Below are positions 6,863 to 14,166 of a stretch of DNA of 64,000 nucleotides, piece by piece; the first letter of the stretch is position 1, and the number at the start of each line of letters is the position of its first letter. The DNA is from Flavobacterium tyrosinilyticum (GTDB lineage: Bacteria > Bacteroidota > Bacteroidia > Flavobacteriales > Flavobacteriaceae). The notes beneath the pieces were generated by a model. The model saw only the letters and a list, made by a program, of their open reading frames with translations. It searched no databases and had not been told where the DNA came from. A program made the position numbers and the translations under genes. The stretch covers positions 688,030 through 752,029 of the forward strand of contig NZ_JAMOKG010000002.1 in NCBI RefSeq assembly GCF_023656565.1. The letters are read 5' to 3'.

Positions 6863-9310
6863 CTAAACATTCCCAATACGAATAACGTCGGCAAAAATTC
6901 CTGATGCTGTTACTGCTGCTCCAGCTCCGGCTCCTTTGATCAATAAAGGCTGATCTACGTAACGATCTGTGTAGAACAATACGATATTGTCTTTTCCTTC
7001 TAAATTATAGAAAGGATGATCTTTTGGAATGAATTGCAAACCAACGCTTGCTTTTCCGTTTTCGAATTGCGCCACGTATTTCAATCTTGAATCTTTGGCT
7101 AAAGCTTCTTTATAAATACCTTCAAAATGAGCAGCGTGTTTGATTAACGATGCGAAGAAATCTTCGTTGTTTGTTGTTGCTAAACATTCTGCCGGCAGGA
7201 ACGATTCGTTTGCAATAGCATCAATATCCATTTCGTAACCGCTTTCACGAATTAAGATCAGGATTTTACGAGCTACGTCGATTCCGCTTAAGTCGATTTT
7301 GGGATCTGGTTCTGTGAAACCTTGAACTCCAGCTTCTTTTACCACATCGTGGAAAGAATTTTTCTCATCGAAATTGTTGAAAATAAAGTTCAAACTTCCC
7401 GATAAAACCGCTTGGATTTTATGCACTTTATCTCCAGAAGCAATCAGATTTTTTACGGTATCAATAATTGGCAATCCCGCACCAACATTCGTTTCAAACA
7501 AAAACGGAGCATTGTATTGGCGAGATAAGCTTTTTAATTTTTTATAGTTGTCGTAAGCAGAAGAACAAGCAATTTTGTTGCAAGTTACAACCGCAATACT
7601 TTCTTTTAAGAATTTCTCGTAAGCTTCAGAAACCGTTTCATTTGCTGTAATATCAACAAAAATACTGTTACGTAAATTTAGGTCTTTTGCTTTTTTGATG
7701 AATTCTTCAATACTTGCTGGTTGACCTTCGCTTAAAGCGGCATCCCAATTTTTTAAAGAAATTCCATCTTCATCAAATACCATTTTTCTTGAATTTGATA
7801 AAGCGATTACGCGAACGTTGATCTTTAGATTATCTTTTAAGAACTTTCTTTGGTTGTGAATCTGCTCGATGAATTTTTCTCCCACATTTCCAACTCCCAT
7901 TACAAATAAGTTGAGCTGTTTTGTGTTTTCTTCGAAGAAATTCTCATGTAAAGTGTTCAATGCTTTTTTAACGTCTCTTTCATTAATTACAGTCGAAATG
8001 TTTCTTTCAGAAGCACCTTGCGCAATGGCACGAATGTTTACGTTGTTTTTTCCTAAAGTGCTAAACATTCTTCCGCTCAAACCTTGGTGATTTTTCATGT
8101 TTTCGCCCACCAAAGCAATAATACAAAGGTCTTTTTCTACATAACAAGGATCGATTTTGTTTTGCGAAATTTCGATTTCAAAAGCTCGGTTAATCGCAAT
8201 TTCAGCATTATCAGCATCCGAATTCAAGATTCCGATACAAATTGAATGCTCAGAAGAAGCCTGAGTAATAAAAATTACGTTGATTTTTTCTTGAGATAAT
8301 ACTTCAAATAATCTTCTAGACGAACCTGCAACTCCAATCATTCCTGGACCTTCAAGAGTTAAAAGCGAAATATGATCAATATGGCTAATTCCTTTTACAA
8401 CCGTATCTTTTGATGAAACCTGACTAGAAATTAAAGTTCCCTCAGCTTCTGGTTCAAAAGTATTTTTGATTAAAATTGGAATATTTTTTCTTAAAACAGG
8501 TTGAATTGTTGGCGGATACAACACTTTTGCACCAAAATGCGACAATTCCATTGCTTCTTGGTATGAAATAGTAGCAATTGGCTGTGCTTGTTTTACAATT
8601 TTTGGGTTTGCAGTAAACATTCCGTTTACATCAGTCCAGATTTCCAATTGTTCAGCATCGATTGCACCAGCGATAATGGCTGCAGTATAATCAGATCCGC
8701 CACGTCCTAAAGTCGAAGTGATTCCGTCCAAAGTCTGCGCAATAAATCCTGGAAGTATATTGATTTTTGATTTATTCGAAGCGAAATATTCCTGAATTAA
8801 CTGATTCGAAACTTCAAAGTTTACCGCAGCTTTTCCGAAGTTACTATCCGTTTTAATCAATTCACGGCTGTCTTTGTAAACCGCATCTTTTTCAGTTTGC
8901 TGAAATGCCTGAGCAATGATAAATGAAGAAAGCAATTCTCCGAAACTTAAAATAGTATCGGCAGTTCTTGGAGACAATTCACCCAATAAGAAACATCCGT
9001 CTAGTAAAGTTTCTAAATGGTTGATGATTCTTTTTACATGGCTCAACAAACTGCTTTGCTCGCTTACCGGAATCAATTCTTTTAATGTATCAAGGTGTTT
9101 TTTCTCTATTTCGGCAACCACTTCTCTAAAGCTTTCGTCGTTTGCCGCTGCTTTTGCCGCCGCCAATTGCAGTAAATCAGTCACTTTACTTAGGGCAGAA
9201 ACTACAACGACTAATTGGTCTTGCTTTGCTTTTTGGTTAACAATTTCGAGAACGAGTTTTATATTTTGAGCATTGGCAACCGAAGTTCCGCCAAATTTTA
9301 ATACTTTCAT
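6863..9310 (-). CDS. thrA: Bifunctional aspartokinase / homoserine dehydrogenase I
   Basis: This enzyme carries out the first and third steps of threonine synthesis: aspartate to aspartyl phosphate (ATP), and aspartate semialdehyde to homoserine (NAD(P)H). The kinase domain is residues 1-295 (VLKFGGTSVANA at the N-terminus, TLGRGGSDYTA near 200). ACT-type regulatory domains span about 300-460, consistent with threonine feedback. The dehydrogenase begins near 465 with the nucleotide-binding GVGNVGEKF. The 815-residue length matches the fused family. It is preceded by the leader peptide at 9496-9600, and the attenuator-like hairpins lie in the spacer. Confidence 0.97.
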   Translation of the reverse strand: MKVLKFGGTSVANAQNIKLVLEIVNQKAKQDQLVVVVSALSKVTDLLQLAAAKAAANDESFREVVAEIEKKHLDTLKELIPVSEQSSLLSHVKRIINHLETLLDGCFLLGELSPRTADTILSFGELLSSFIIAQAFQQTEKDAVYKDSRELIKTDSNFGKAAVNFEVSNQLIQEYFASNKSKINILPGFIAQTLDGITSTLGRGGSDYTAAIIAGAIDAEQLEIWTDVNGMFTANPKIVKQAQPIATISYQEAMELSHFGAKVLYPPTIQPVLRKNIPILIKNTFEPEAEGTLISSQVSSKDTVVKGISHIDHISLLTLEGPGMIGVAGSSRRLFEVLSQEKINVIFITQASSEHSICIGILNSDADNAEIAINRAFEIEISQNKIDPCYVEKDLCIIALVGENMKNHQGLSGRMFSTLGKNNVNIRAIAQGASERNISTVINERDVKKALNTLHENFFEENTKQLNLFVMGVGNVGEKFIEQIHNQRKFLKDNLKINVRVIALSNSRKMVFDEDGISLKNWDAALSEGQPASIEEFIKKAKDLNLRNSIFVDITANETVSEAYEKFLKESIAVVTCNKIACSSAYDNYKKLKSLSRQYNAPFLFETNVGAGLPIIDTVKNLIASGDKVHKIQAVLSGSLNFIFNNFDEKNSFHDVVKEAGVQGFTEPDPKIDLSGIDVARKILILIRESGYEMDIDAIANESFLPAECLATTNNEDFFASLIKHAAHFEGIYKEALAKDSRLKYVAQFENGKASVGLQFIPKDHPFYNLEGKDNIVLFYTDRYVDQPLLIKGAGAGAAVTASGIFADVIRIGNV

Positions 9311-9434
9311 TTTGTTTGATATTTTTTAATAAGGTGCAAAGATTTTGAGTAACAAAGGTTCAAAGGTTATCAACTGTGAACTGAAACTGAAAACTGCGAC
9401 TATTTTTTTGTAAATGTTTTTTATGTATCCAATA

Positions 9435-9503
9435 ACTTTCTTCTTTCAAGAAAAAAGTATAGGTAACCTAGGATGATATGTAAAAATGTATACCCCTAAG
9501 GGG
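9435..9503 (-). promoter_or_regulatory. Hairpins between leader peptide and thrA, candidate attenuator
   Basis: Three small inverted repeats lie in order on the minus strand after the leader. CCCCTTAGGGG (9503-9493) overlaps the leader stop codon. TAGGTTACCTA is at 9470-9460. ACTTTTTTCTTGAAAGAAG, extended to 9435, forms an AT-rich hairpin. Alternative pairings, for example GTATA with TATAC, are possible. The arrangement fits an attenuator, but I could not decide which stem is the terminator, and the T-run after the stems is imperfect. Confidence 0.5.
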
Positions 9504-9600
9504 TAGTAGTTGTTGTAGTAGAAATAATCGTAGCAGCAATTGCAACTCCTGTTTGAGCTGTAATAATTGTAGATTGATATTTTATGCTGTTACTTTTCAT
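9496..9600 (-). CDS. thrL: thr operon leader peptide
   Basis: This short reading frame (ATG 9600-9598, TAG 9498-9496) encodes 34 residues: MKSNSIKYQSTIITAQTGVA, then a second half that ends in six consecutive threonines and a proline. It holds 9 threonines and 6 isoleucines, and the Thr run lies right before the stop and a CCCC/GGGG hairpin. This is the layout of E. coli thrL: ribosomes stall at the Thr/Ile codons when those tRNAs are uncharged and so change leader folding. Isoleucine is made from threonine, which explains the dual codon set. It lies 185 bases upstream of thrA on the same strand. No homology to E. coli thrL is claimed; the call rests on composition and context. Confidence 0.8.
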   Translation of the reverse strand: MKSNSIKYQSTIITAQTGVAIAATIISTTTTTTP

Positions 9601-9611
9601 TTTTGATTTTT

Positions 9612-9619
9612 CAAAAGTA
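9612..9619 (-). promoter_or_regulatory. Candidate -7 box of the thr operon
   Basis: On the minus strand TACTTTTG matches TAnnTTTG. It ends 11 bases before the leader-peptide ATG, so the RNA would have a 5' end close to the leader start. The -33 region has no exact TTG. Confidence 0.45.
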
Positions 9620-9954
9620 CAGCTTTTTATAAGAGTTAAAAACTTAAAAGGCTTTTTTACGAATATTTTAATAATTCAAATCTCTATAAATCAATATTGA
9701 GTATTTGTTAAAATTGCAGATGTTAAATTGATGTTTTAATATATTTAGGACAGCATTTTTTTAAGATTTAATCCGCGCAAGAGATTGATGTTTAGCCCAA
9801 AAAGAACTTAAAAACGGGATGTAGCTGGATATTTTGATTTGAAAAGCAATTAAATGTATGTTAAGAGTTCTGGTAGAAATTTTAATTATTGTGATAAAAT
9901 GTTGCTTTTTAATATTGATTTGTTGAATTTTGGCGTTTAAAATTTAAAATCATC
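9620..9954. other. Intergenic region between thr leader and hutH
   Basis: This 335-base AT-rich stretch separates the divergent thr leader and hutH. I found no reading frame with a plausible start, no clear terminator and no repeat of the families seen elsewhere. It must carry the hutH promoter, but no convincing TAnnTTTG box at a suitable distance was found. Confidence 0.5.
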
Positions 9955-11469
9955 ATGAGAGAGATCCATTATATAAGTTCAGAAACCATTACTTTAGAAA
10001 CATTACAAGAAATTTTAAGCCAAAATAAAAAACTTGAATTATCTGAAGAAGCTAAAGTAAATGTTCAGAAATGCCGTGATTATTTAGATAAAAAAATGGC
10101 ATCGCATACGGCACCAATTTACGGAATCAATACAGGTTTTGGATCTTTATATAGTGTAAAAATCTCAAATGAAAACTTATCTAAACTTCAAGAGAATTTA
10201 GTAAAATCGCACGCCTGCGGAACAGGGGAGGAAGTTCCAGCGGAAATTGTAAAAATGATGCTTTTGCTGAAAATCCAATCATTAAGTTATGGACATTCTG
10301 GAATTCAGCTAGTAACTTTAGAGCGTTTGGTTGACTTTTACAATAATGATATTCTGCCTATTATTTATACGCAAGGTTCGCTTGGAGCTTCTGGAGATTT
10401 AGCGCCACTGGCACATTTGTCTTTGCCTTTAATTGGAGAAGGAATTGTATTGTTTGAAGGAAAAAAAATGGCTTCTGCCGAGGTTTTAAAGCATTTCAAC
10501 TGGGAACCAATTGTACTTCAATCCAAAGAAGGTTTGGCTTTGCTGAACGGAACGCAGTTTATGAGTGCTTATGGAGCTCATATTTTAATTAAAGCATATA
10601 AATATTCGTATTTGGCAGATTTAATCGGAACCATTTCTCTAGAAGGTTTTGATGGAAGAATCGAACCATTCAACGAATTGATACATTATATACGTCCACA
10701 TAAAGGGCAAATCGTAACCGCACAAAGAATCACAGAATTCTTGGACGGAAGCGAAATCATTACTCAAGAAAAGAAACACGTTCAAGATCCGTATTCTTTC
10801 CGTTGTATGCCACAGGTTCACGGCGCTTCAAAAGATGCGATTGATTATGTTCGAAAAGTATTCAAGACAGAAATTAATTCGGTTACCGATAACCCTAATA
10901 TTTTTATTGAAGCTGATCAGATTATTTCTGGCGGAAATTTCCACGGACAGCCTTTAGCATTAGCTTTAGACTTTATGGCAATTGCATTAGCCGAATTAGG
11001 AAGCATTTCTGAAAGAAGAACTTATCAGTTAATTTCAGGATTACGTAATCTTCCAGCATTTTTGGTTGATAACCCAGGATTGAATTCTGGTTTCATGATT
11101 CCGCAATATACGGCTGCCAGTATTGCCAGTCAGAACAAACAATTGGCGACACCTGCAAGTATAGATAGTATTGTTTCTAGCAACGGTCAGGAAGACCACG
11201 TAAGCATGGGAGCAAACGGCGCTACAAAAGCCTTACGTGTTTTAGATAATCTAGAGCGTATTTTGGCTATTGAATTGTTGAATGCATCACAAGCAATTGC
11301 TTATAGAGAGCCTTTAAAATCAAGTGATTTTATCGAAATGTTCTTAAACAGTTATAGAGAAGTGGTGCCTTTGGTAAAAGAAGATAGGATCTTACATAAT
11401 GACATAGAAAACACGGTGTTATTCCTTGAGAGTTTTCAAATTGAAAACGATTTGTTAACAATGGCTTAA
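9955..11469 (+). CDS. hutH: Histidine ammonia-lyase
   Basis: This enzyme removes ammonia from histidine to give urocanate, the first step of histidine degradation. The 504-residue length is typical. The MIO cofactor forms from Ala-Ser-Gly at residues 145-147 (GSLGASGDLAPL), and YGINTGFG at 56-63 is the conserved N-terminal active-site loop. Aromatic amino acid lyases share the fold, so specificity for His rather than Tyr/Phe is inferred from the overall likeness. No other hut genes are adjacent, so any hut pathway would be scattered here. Confidence 0.9.
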   Translation: MREIHYISSETITLETLQEILSQNKKLELSEEAKVNVQKCRDYLDKKMASHTAPIYGINTGFGSLYSVKISNENLSKLQENLVKSHACGTGEEVPAEIVKMMLLLKIQSLSYGHSGIQLVTLERLVDFYNNDILPIIYTQGSLGASGDLAPLAHLSLPLIGEGIVLFEGKKMASAEVLKHFNWEPIVLQSKEGLALLNGTQFMSAYGAHILIKAYKYSYLADLIGTISLEGFDGRIEPFNELIHYIRPHKGQIVTAQRITEFLDGSEIITQEKKHVQDPYSFRCMPQVHGASKDAIDYVRKVFKTEINSVTDNPNIFIEADQIISGGNFHGQPLALALDFMAIALAELGSISERRTYQLISGLRNLPAFLVDNPGLNSGFMIPQYTAASIASQNKQLATPASIDSIVSSNGQEDHVSMGANGATKALRVLDNLERILAIELLNASQAIAYREPLKSSDFIEMFLNSYREVVPLVKEDRILHNDIENTVLFLESFQIENDLLTMA

Positions 11470-11518
11470 CACTGAAACGTGTTATTGAAGGTAATTTTGC
11501 GCTATCAAAAATAAAACA

Positions 11519-12163
11519 ATGTCAATAAACAGTATTTTCCAATTTTTAGTGCCGAAAGACAAAAAATTCTTTCCACTTTTTGAAGAAGCTTCAAGCAATT
11601 TAATTGAATTAGCTTCTAACTTACACGAAGCTGTAAATTTACCATTAAAAGAAAGAGAAATTCTTTTTCAAAAGATTGACGAATTAGAACAAAAAGGAGA
11701 AGACATTACACGTCAGACAAACCTTGAGTTAAGCAGAAACTTTATTACTCCATTTGATAGAGAAGACATTCACACGTTAATTACTTCAATTGACAACGTT
11801 GCCGATTACCTTCATGGTGCATCTAGCCGTATGAGATTGTATCAAGTTGATAAGATTACAAAATCTATCAGAAAGATGACAGAAATCAACCTTGAAGCTT
11901 GTCAAAACATTGACAGTGCGGTAAAAGAGTTGAGAAACTTACAAAACTTTAAAGTTATTAAAGATGCTTGTGCTAGAATCAACAAACTAGAAAACAAGTC
12001 TGATAACGTATATAACAAAGCAGTTTTTGAAATTTTTGAAAACGAAACAGACGCTAAAAATATCATTAAATATAAAGAAGTGTTATCTGTTTTAGAATCA
12101 GCAACAGACAAATGTAAGAGTGTTGCGAACATACTAGAATCTATTTCTGTAAAACATTCTTAA
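11519..12163 (+). CDS. DUF47-family Pit accessory protein (PhoU-like)
   Basis: This 214-residue, all-helical cytoplasmic protein belongs to the DUF47/PhoU-like family that is usually paired with low-affinity phosphate transporters. Motifs seen are REILFQKIDELEQKGEDITR and the GASSRMRLYQ region, with many acidic residues suited to metal binding. It starts 49 bases after hutH and is 30 bases before the Pit transporter, so it very likely forms an operon with the latter. Its role is probably to regulate or support phosphate uptake. Confidence 0.88.
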   Translation: MSINSIFQFLVPKDKKFFPLFEEASSNLIELASNLHEAVNLPLKEREILFQKIDELEQKGEDITRQTNLELSRNFITPFDREDIHTLITSIDNVADYLHGASSRMRLYQVDKITKSIRKMTEINLEACQNIDSAVKELRNLQNFKVIKDACARINKLENKSDNVYNKAVFEIFENETDAKNIIKYKEVLSVLESATDKCKSVANILESISVKHS

Positions 12164-12193
12164 TTCAATTTTTCAATCTGAAGTTATAATTTT

Positions 12194-13534
12194 ATGACGC
12201 TACTTATATTAATTATAGTATTAGCCTTAATTTTTGATTACATCAATGGTTTTCATGATGCGGCAAATGCTATAGCGACTGTTGTTGCAACAAAGGTTTT
12301 GACACCTTTTCAGGCGGTTGTCTGGGCAGCATTTTTTAACTTTCTGGCTTATTGGGTTTTTGGATTTGGTGTTGCAGATACTGTTGCCAAAACAGCGCAC
12401 ACAATGGAAATTAACCTTGTTGTTATCCTAGCCGGAGTAATTGCAGCAATCTGTTGGAATTTATTGACTTGGTGGTTAGGAATTCCTTCAAGTTCTTCGC
12501 ATACTTTAATTGGAGGTTTCGCAGGAGCAGCTGTAGCGCACGCTATTGCCGTTCACGGTTTCTCTGGTTATGTTGGAGAAGACGGAGCAACTCACTACTG
12601 GTATGAAATTGTAAGCTGGTATAAGGCCGGTAAAGATGGCGGAATGCCCTCGGGAGTCCTCATTATTATTGCTTTTATTGTCTTAGCACCGCTTTTAGGA
12701 GTTATTGCATCTTACTTAATTTCGATTTGGCTGTTAAATGCTTCACGTAAAAGTATCGGACCAAAAATCTTTACTGTAGCTTTAATGCTTGCAACGATTT
12801 GGTTTGTTTACGTTCAAATGGTTTCTTATGATGAGATTCTAGAGCACGGAAAACCTCGTTTCGAATCTCATTTCTGGAGCGTTGTATTCGATTCTCATAA
12901 TATTAAATGGTTTTTAGTTGCTTTCATTATCTTGACAGTAAGTGCATTCTGTTTAATATTCAGCAGTTTGAATCTTCATCAGGCAGATGCTGCTTTAAAG
13001 AAAATGCAGTTATTATCTTCTGCGGCATTTAGTTTAGGTCACGGAGGAAATGATTCTCAAAAAGTAATGGGTATTATTGCTGCTGCGGTAGCGGTTTATA
13101 TCAATACAAATCCTGGTGTTCATATGGATGCTTGGTTAGATGTTGTGCTTCCAAACGATGATGCAGGTATTAAAGGTGTAATGCCAAGCTGGATTCCTCT
13201 TGCTTGTTATTCTGCCATTGCAGCAGGAACTTTAAGTGGTGGATGGAAAATTGTGAAAACAATGGGGTCTAAGATCACTAAAGTAAGTTCATTTGAAGGA
13301 GTTGCAGCAGAAACTGCAGGAGCTTTGACACTTTACTTTACAGAACACTTAAAAATTCCAGTAAGTACAACGCACACTATTACAGGATCTATTATTGGTG
13401 TTGGATTAACAAAACGTGTATCTGCTGTAAGATGGGGAGTTACCGTAAGTTTAATCTGGGCTTGGATCTTGACTATTCCAATTTCGGCTTTGTTAGCTGG
13501 TTTGGTTTACTTTATTCTAAGTGTATTTATTTAG
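12194..13534 (+). CDS. pit: Low-affinity inorganic phosphate transporter, Pit family
   Basis: This integral membrane protein of 446 residues has about 10-12 hydrophobic segments. The PiT signatures are present at both ends: GFHDAANAIATVVATKVL near residue 20 and SLGHGGNDSQKVMG near 280. PSSSSHTLIGG and PVSTTHTITGS form the paired inverted-repeat motifs. It carries phosphate, or metal-phosphate, coupled to protons or sodium. The DUF47 gene lies immediately upstream, and a strong terminator follows, so the pair forms one unit. Confidence 0.93.
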   Translation: MTLLILIIVLALIFDYINGFHDAANAIATVVATKVLTPFQAVVWAAFFNFLAYWVFGFGVADTVAKTAHTMEINLVVILAGVIAAICWNLLTWWLGIPSSSSHTLIGGFAGAAVAHAIAVHGFSGYVGEDGATHYWYEIVSWYKAGKDGGMPSGVLIIIAFIVLAPLLGVIASYLISIWLLNASRKSIGPKIFTVALMLATIWFVYVQMVSYDEILEHGKPRFESHFWSVVFDSHNIKWFLVAFIILTVSAFCLIFSSLNLHQADAALKKMQLLSSAAFSLGHGGNDSQKVMGIIAAAVAVYINTNPGVHMDAWLDVVLPNDDAGIKGVMPSWIPLACYSAIAAGTLSGGWKIVKTMGSKITKVSSFEGVAAETAGALTLYFTEHLKIPVSTTHTITGSIIGVGLTKRVSAVRWGVTVSLIWAWILTIPISALLAGLVYFILSVFI

Positions 13535-13552
13535 TAAAATATTGATAAAAAT

Positions 13553-13590
13553 AAAAAAGGATAATCTCTTAATAGGTTATCCTTTTTTTT
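13553..13590 (+). terminator. Terminator of the DUF47-pit operon
   Basis: The stem AAAAAGGATAA / TTATCCTTTTT has a short loop and is followed by a T-run. It lies 19 bases after the pit stop codon. Confidence 0.85.
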
Positions 13591-13641
13591 ATTTTAAATA
13601 ATATCTTTGTAAGATAAAATTTATTTTTTTTAGAGTTGTAG

Positions 13642-13977
13642 ATGAAAATAATTAAACAGTCATTCAAAATTATTTTTTTTGGTGTTATTTTTTTTTGGTT
13701 TTATTCTTTTGCAAAATGTGAGTACTTGACTTGGAAACATGGATCAGAATTTTTGATTCCTAAAGAAGTTAGTTCAATGATAGGTGGAGTATCATCAAAA
13801 AAGGTTTTAGAATATTCAAATGATAGTGCAATTGTATATCTTATAAGTTCAGAGAAGAGTTCTGGTGATACTATTTGCTTTATTATAATAGACGGAAAAT
13901 GGATCTTTTCAAATTGGAGAACTGTCTGGTCAAAAACAGGAAGTGCAGATGGATTTATCTGGCCCTATATAAGATAA
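13642..13977 (+). CDS. Small membrane-anchored protein, hypothetical
   Basis: This 111-residue protein has one N-terminal hydrophobic segment (residues 8-24, SFKIIFFGVIFFWFYSF) that could be a membrane anchor or uncleaved signal. The rest is a soluble domain with many aromatic residues (ECEYL, KWIFSNWRTVW). No family is recognised. A TATCTTTG box at 13602-13609 may be its promoter. It is followed by a GCCGATTTCA terminator and starts the accessory stretch that continues to 19801. Confidence 0.6.
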   Translation: MKIIKQSFKIIFFGVIFFWFYSFAKCEYLTWKHGSEFLIPKEVSSMIGGVSSKKVLEYSNDSAIVYLISSEKSSGDTICFIIIDGKWIFSNWRTVWSKTGSADGFIWPYIR

Positions 13978-13997
13978 TGACATTATAATATATTATA

Positions 13998-14029
13998 AAG
14001 CCGATTTCATATTTGAAATCGGCTTTTTT
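13998..14029 (+). terminator. Terminator with GCCGATTTCA stem, copy 1
   Basis: AAAGCCGATTTCA / TGAAATCGGCTTTTTT with a 4-base loop. The same stem recurs at 17064-17116 and, weakened, at 17881-17912, each time followed by the conserved leader described at 14033. Confidence 0.85.
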
Positions 14030-14032
14030 ATT

Positions 14033-14160
14033 GGGTGAAAATGAAAAAATAAATGTCTTAAAATGTGGGTTTAAAAACTTTTAGGAGCTATTTGTGTATT
14101 CTATTGAAGAGATCTTTACAAAAATATTTAGTAGAGATTTTTAGTAATTATAAAATAGGA
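14033..14160 (+). repeat. Duplicated 5' leader, copy A
   Basis: The segment contains ATGTCTTAAAATGTGGGTTT followed by AAAAACTTTTAGGAG. Copy C at 17913-17968 matches it almost base for base over about 55 bases. Copy B at 17118-17228 matches more loosely but over about 105 bases, to TTTTACTAATTA. Copies A, B and C each follow a GCCGATTT terminator and precede the three genes at 14167, 17242 and 18074. The GTG at 14065 within copy A is not a credible start for that reason. Confidence 0.75.
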
Positions 14161-14166
14161 AAAGTT

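Noticed and set aside
9496..9600. Leader frame as a random Thr-rich frame
   Set aside because: Considered as chance, since AT-rich DNA makes Thr and Ile codons common. The six-Thr run next to a stop and hairpin, on the thrA strand and directly upstream of thrA, makes a leader much more likely, so I kept it as a feature.
14065..14166. GTG start adding 34 residues to the ankyrin protein
   Set aside because: The DNA is copy A of a leader repeated in non-coding form at 17913, so coding is unlikely. The ATG at 14167 directly begins the ankyrin sequence.
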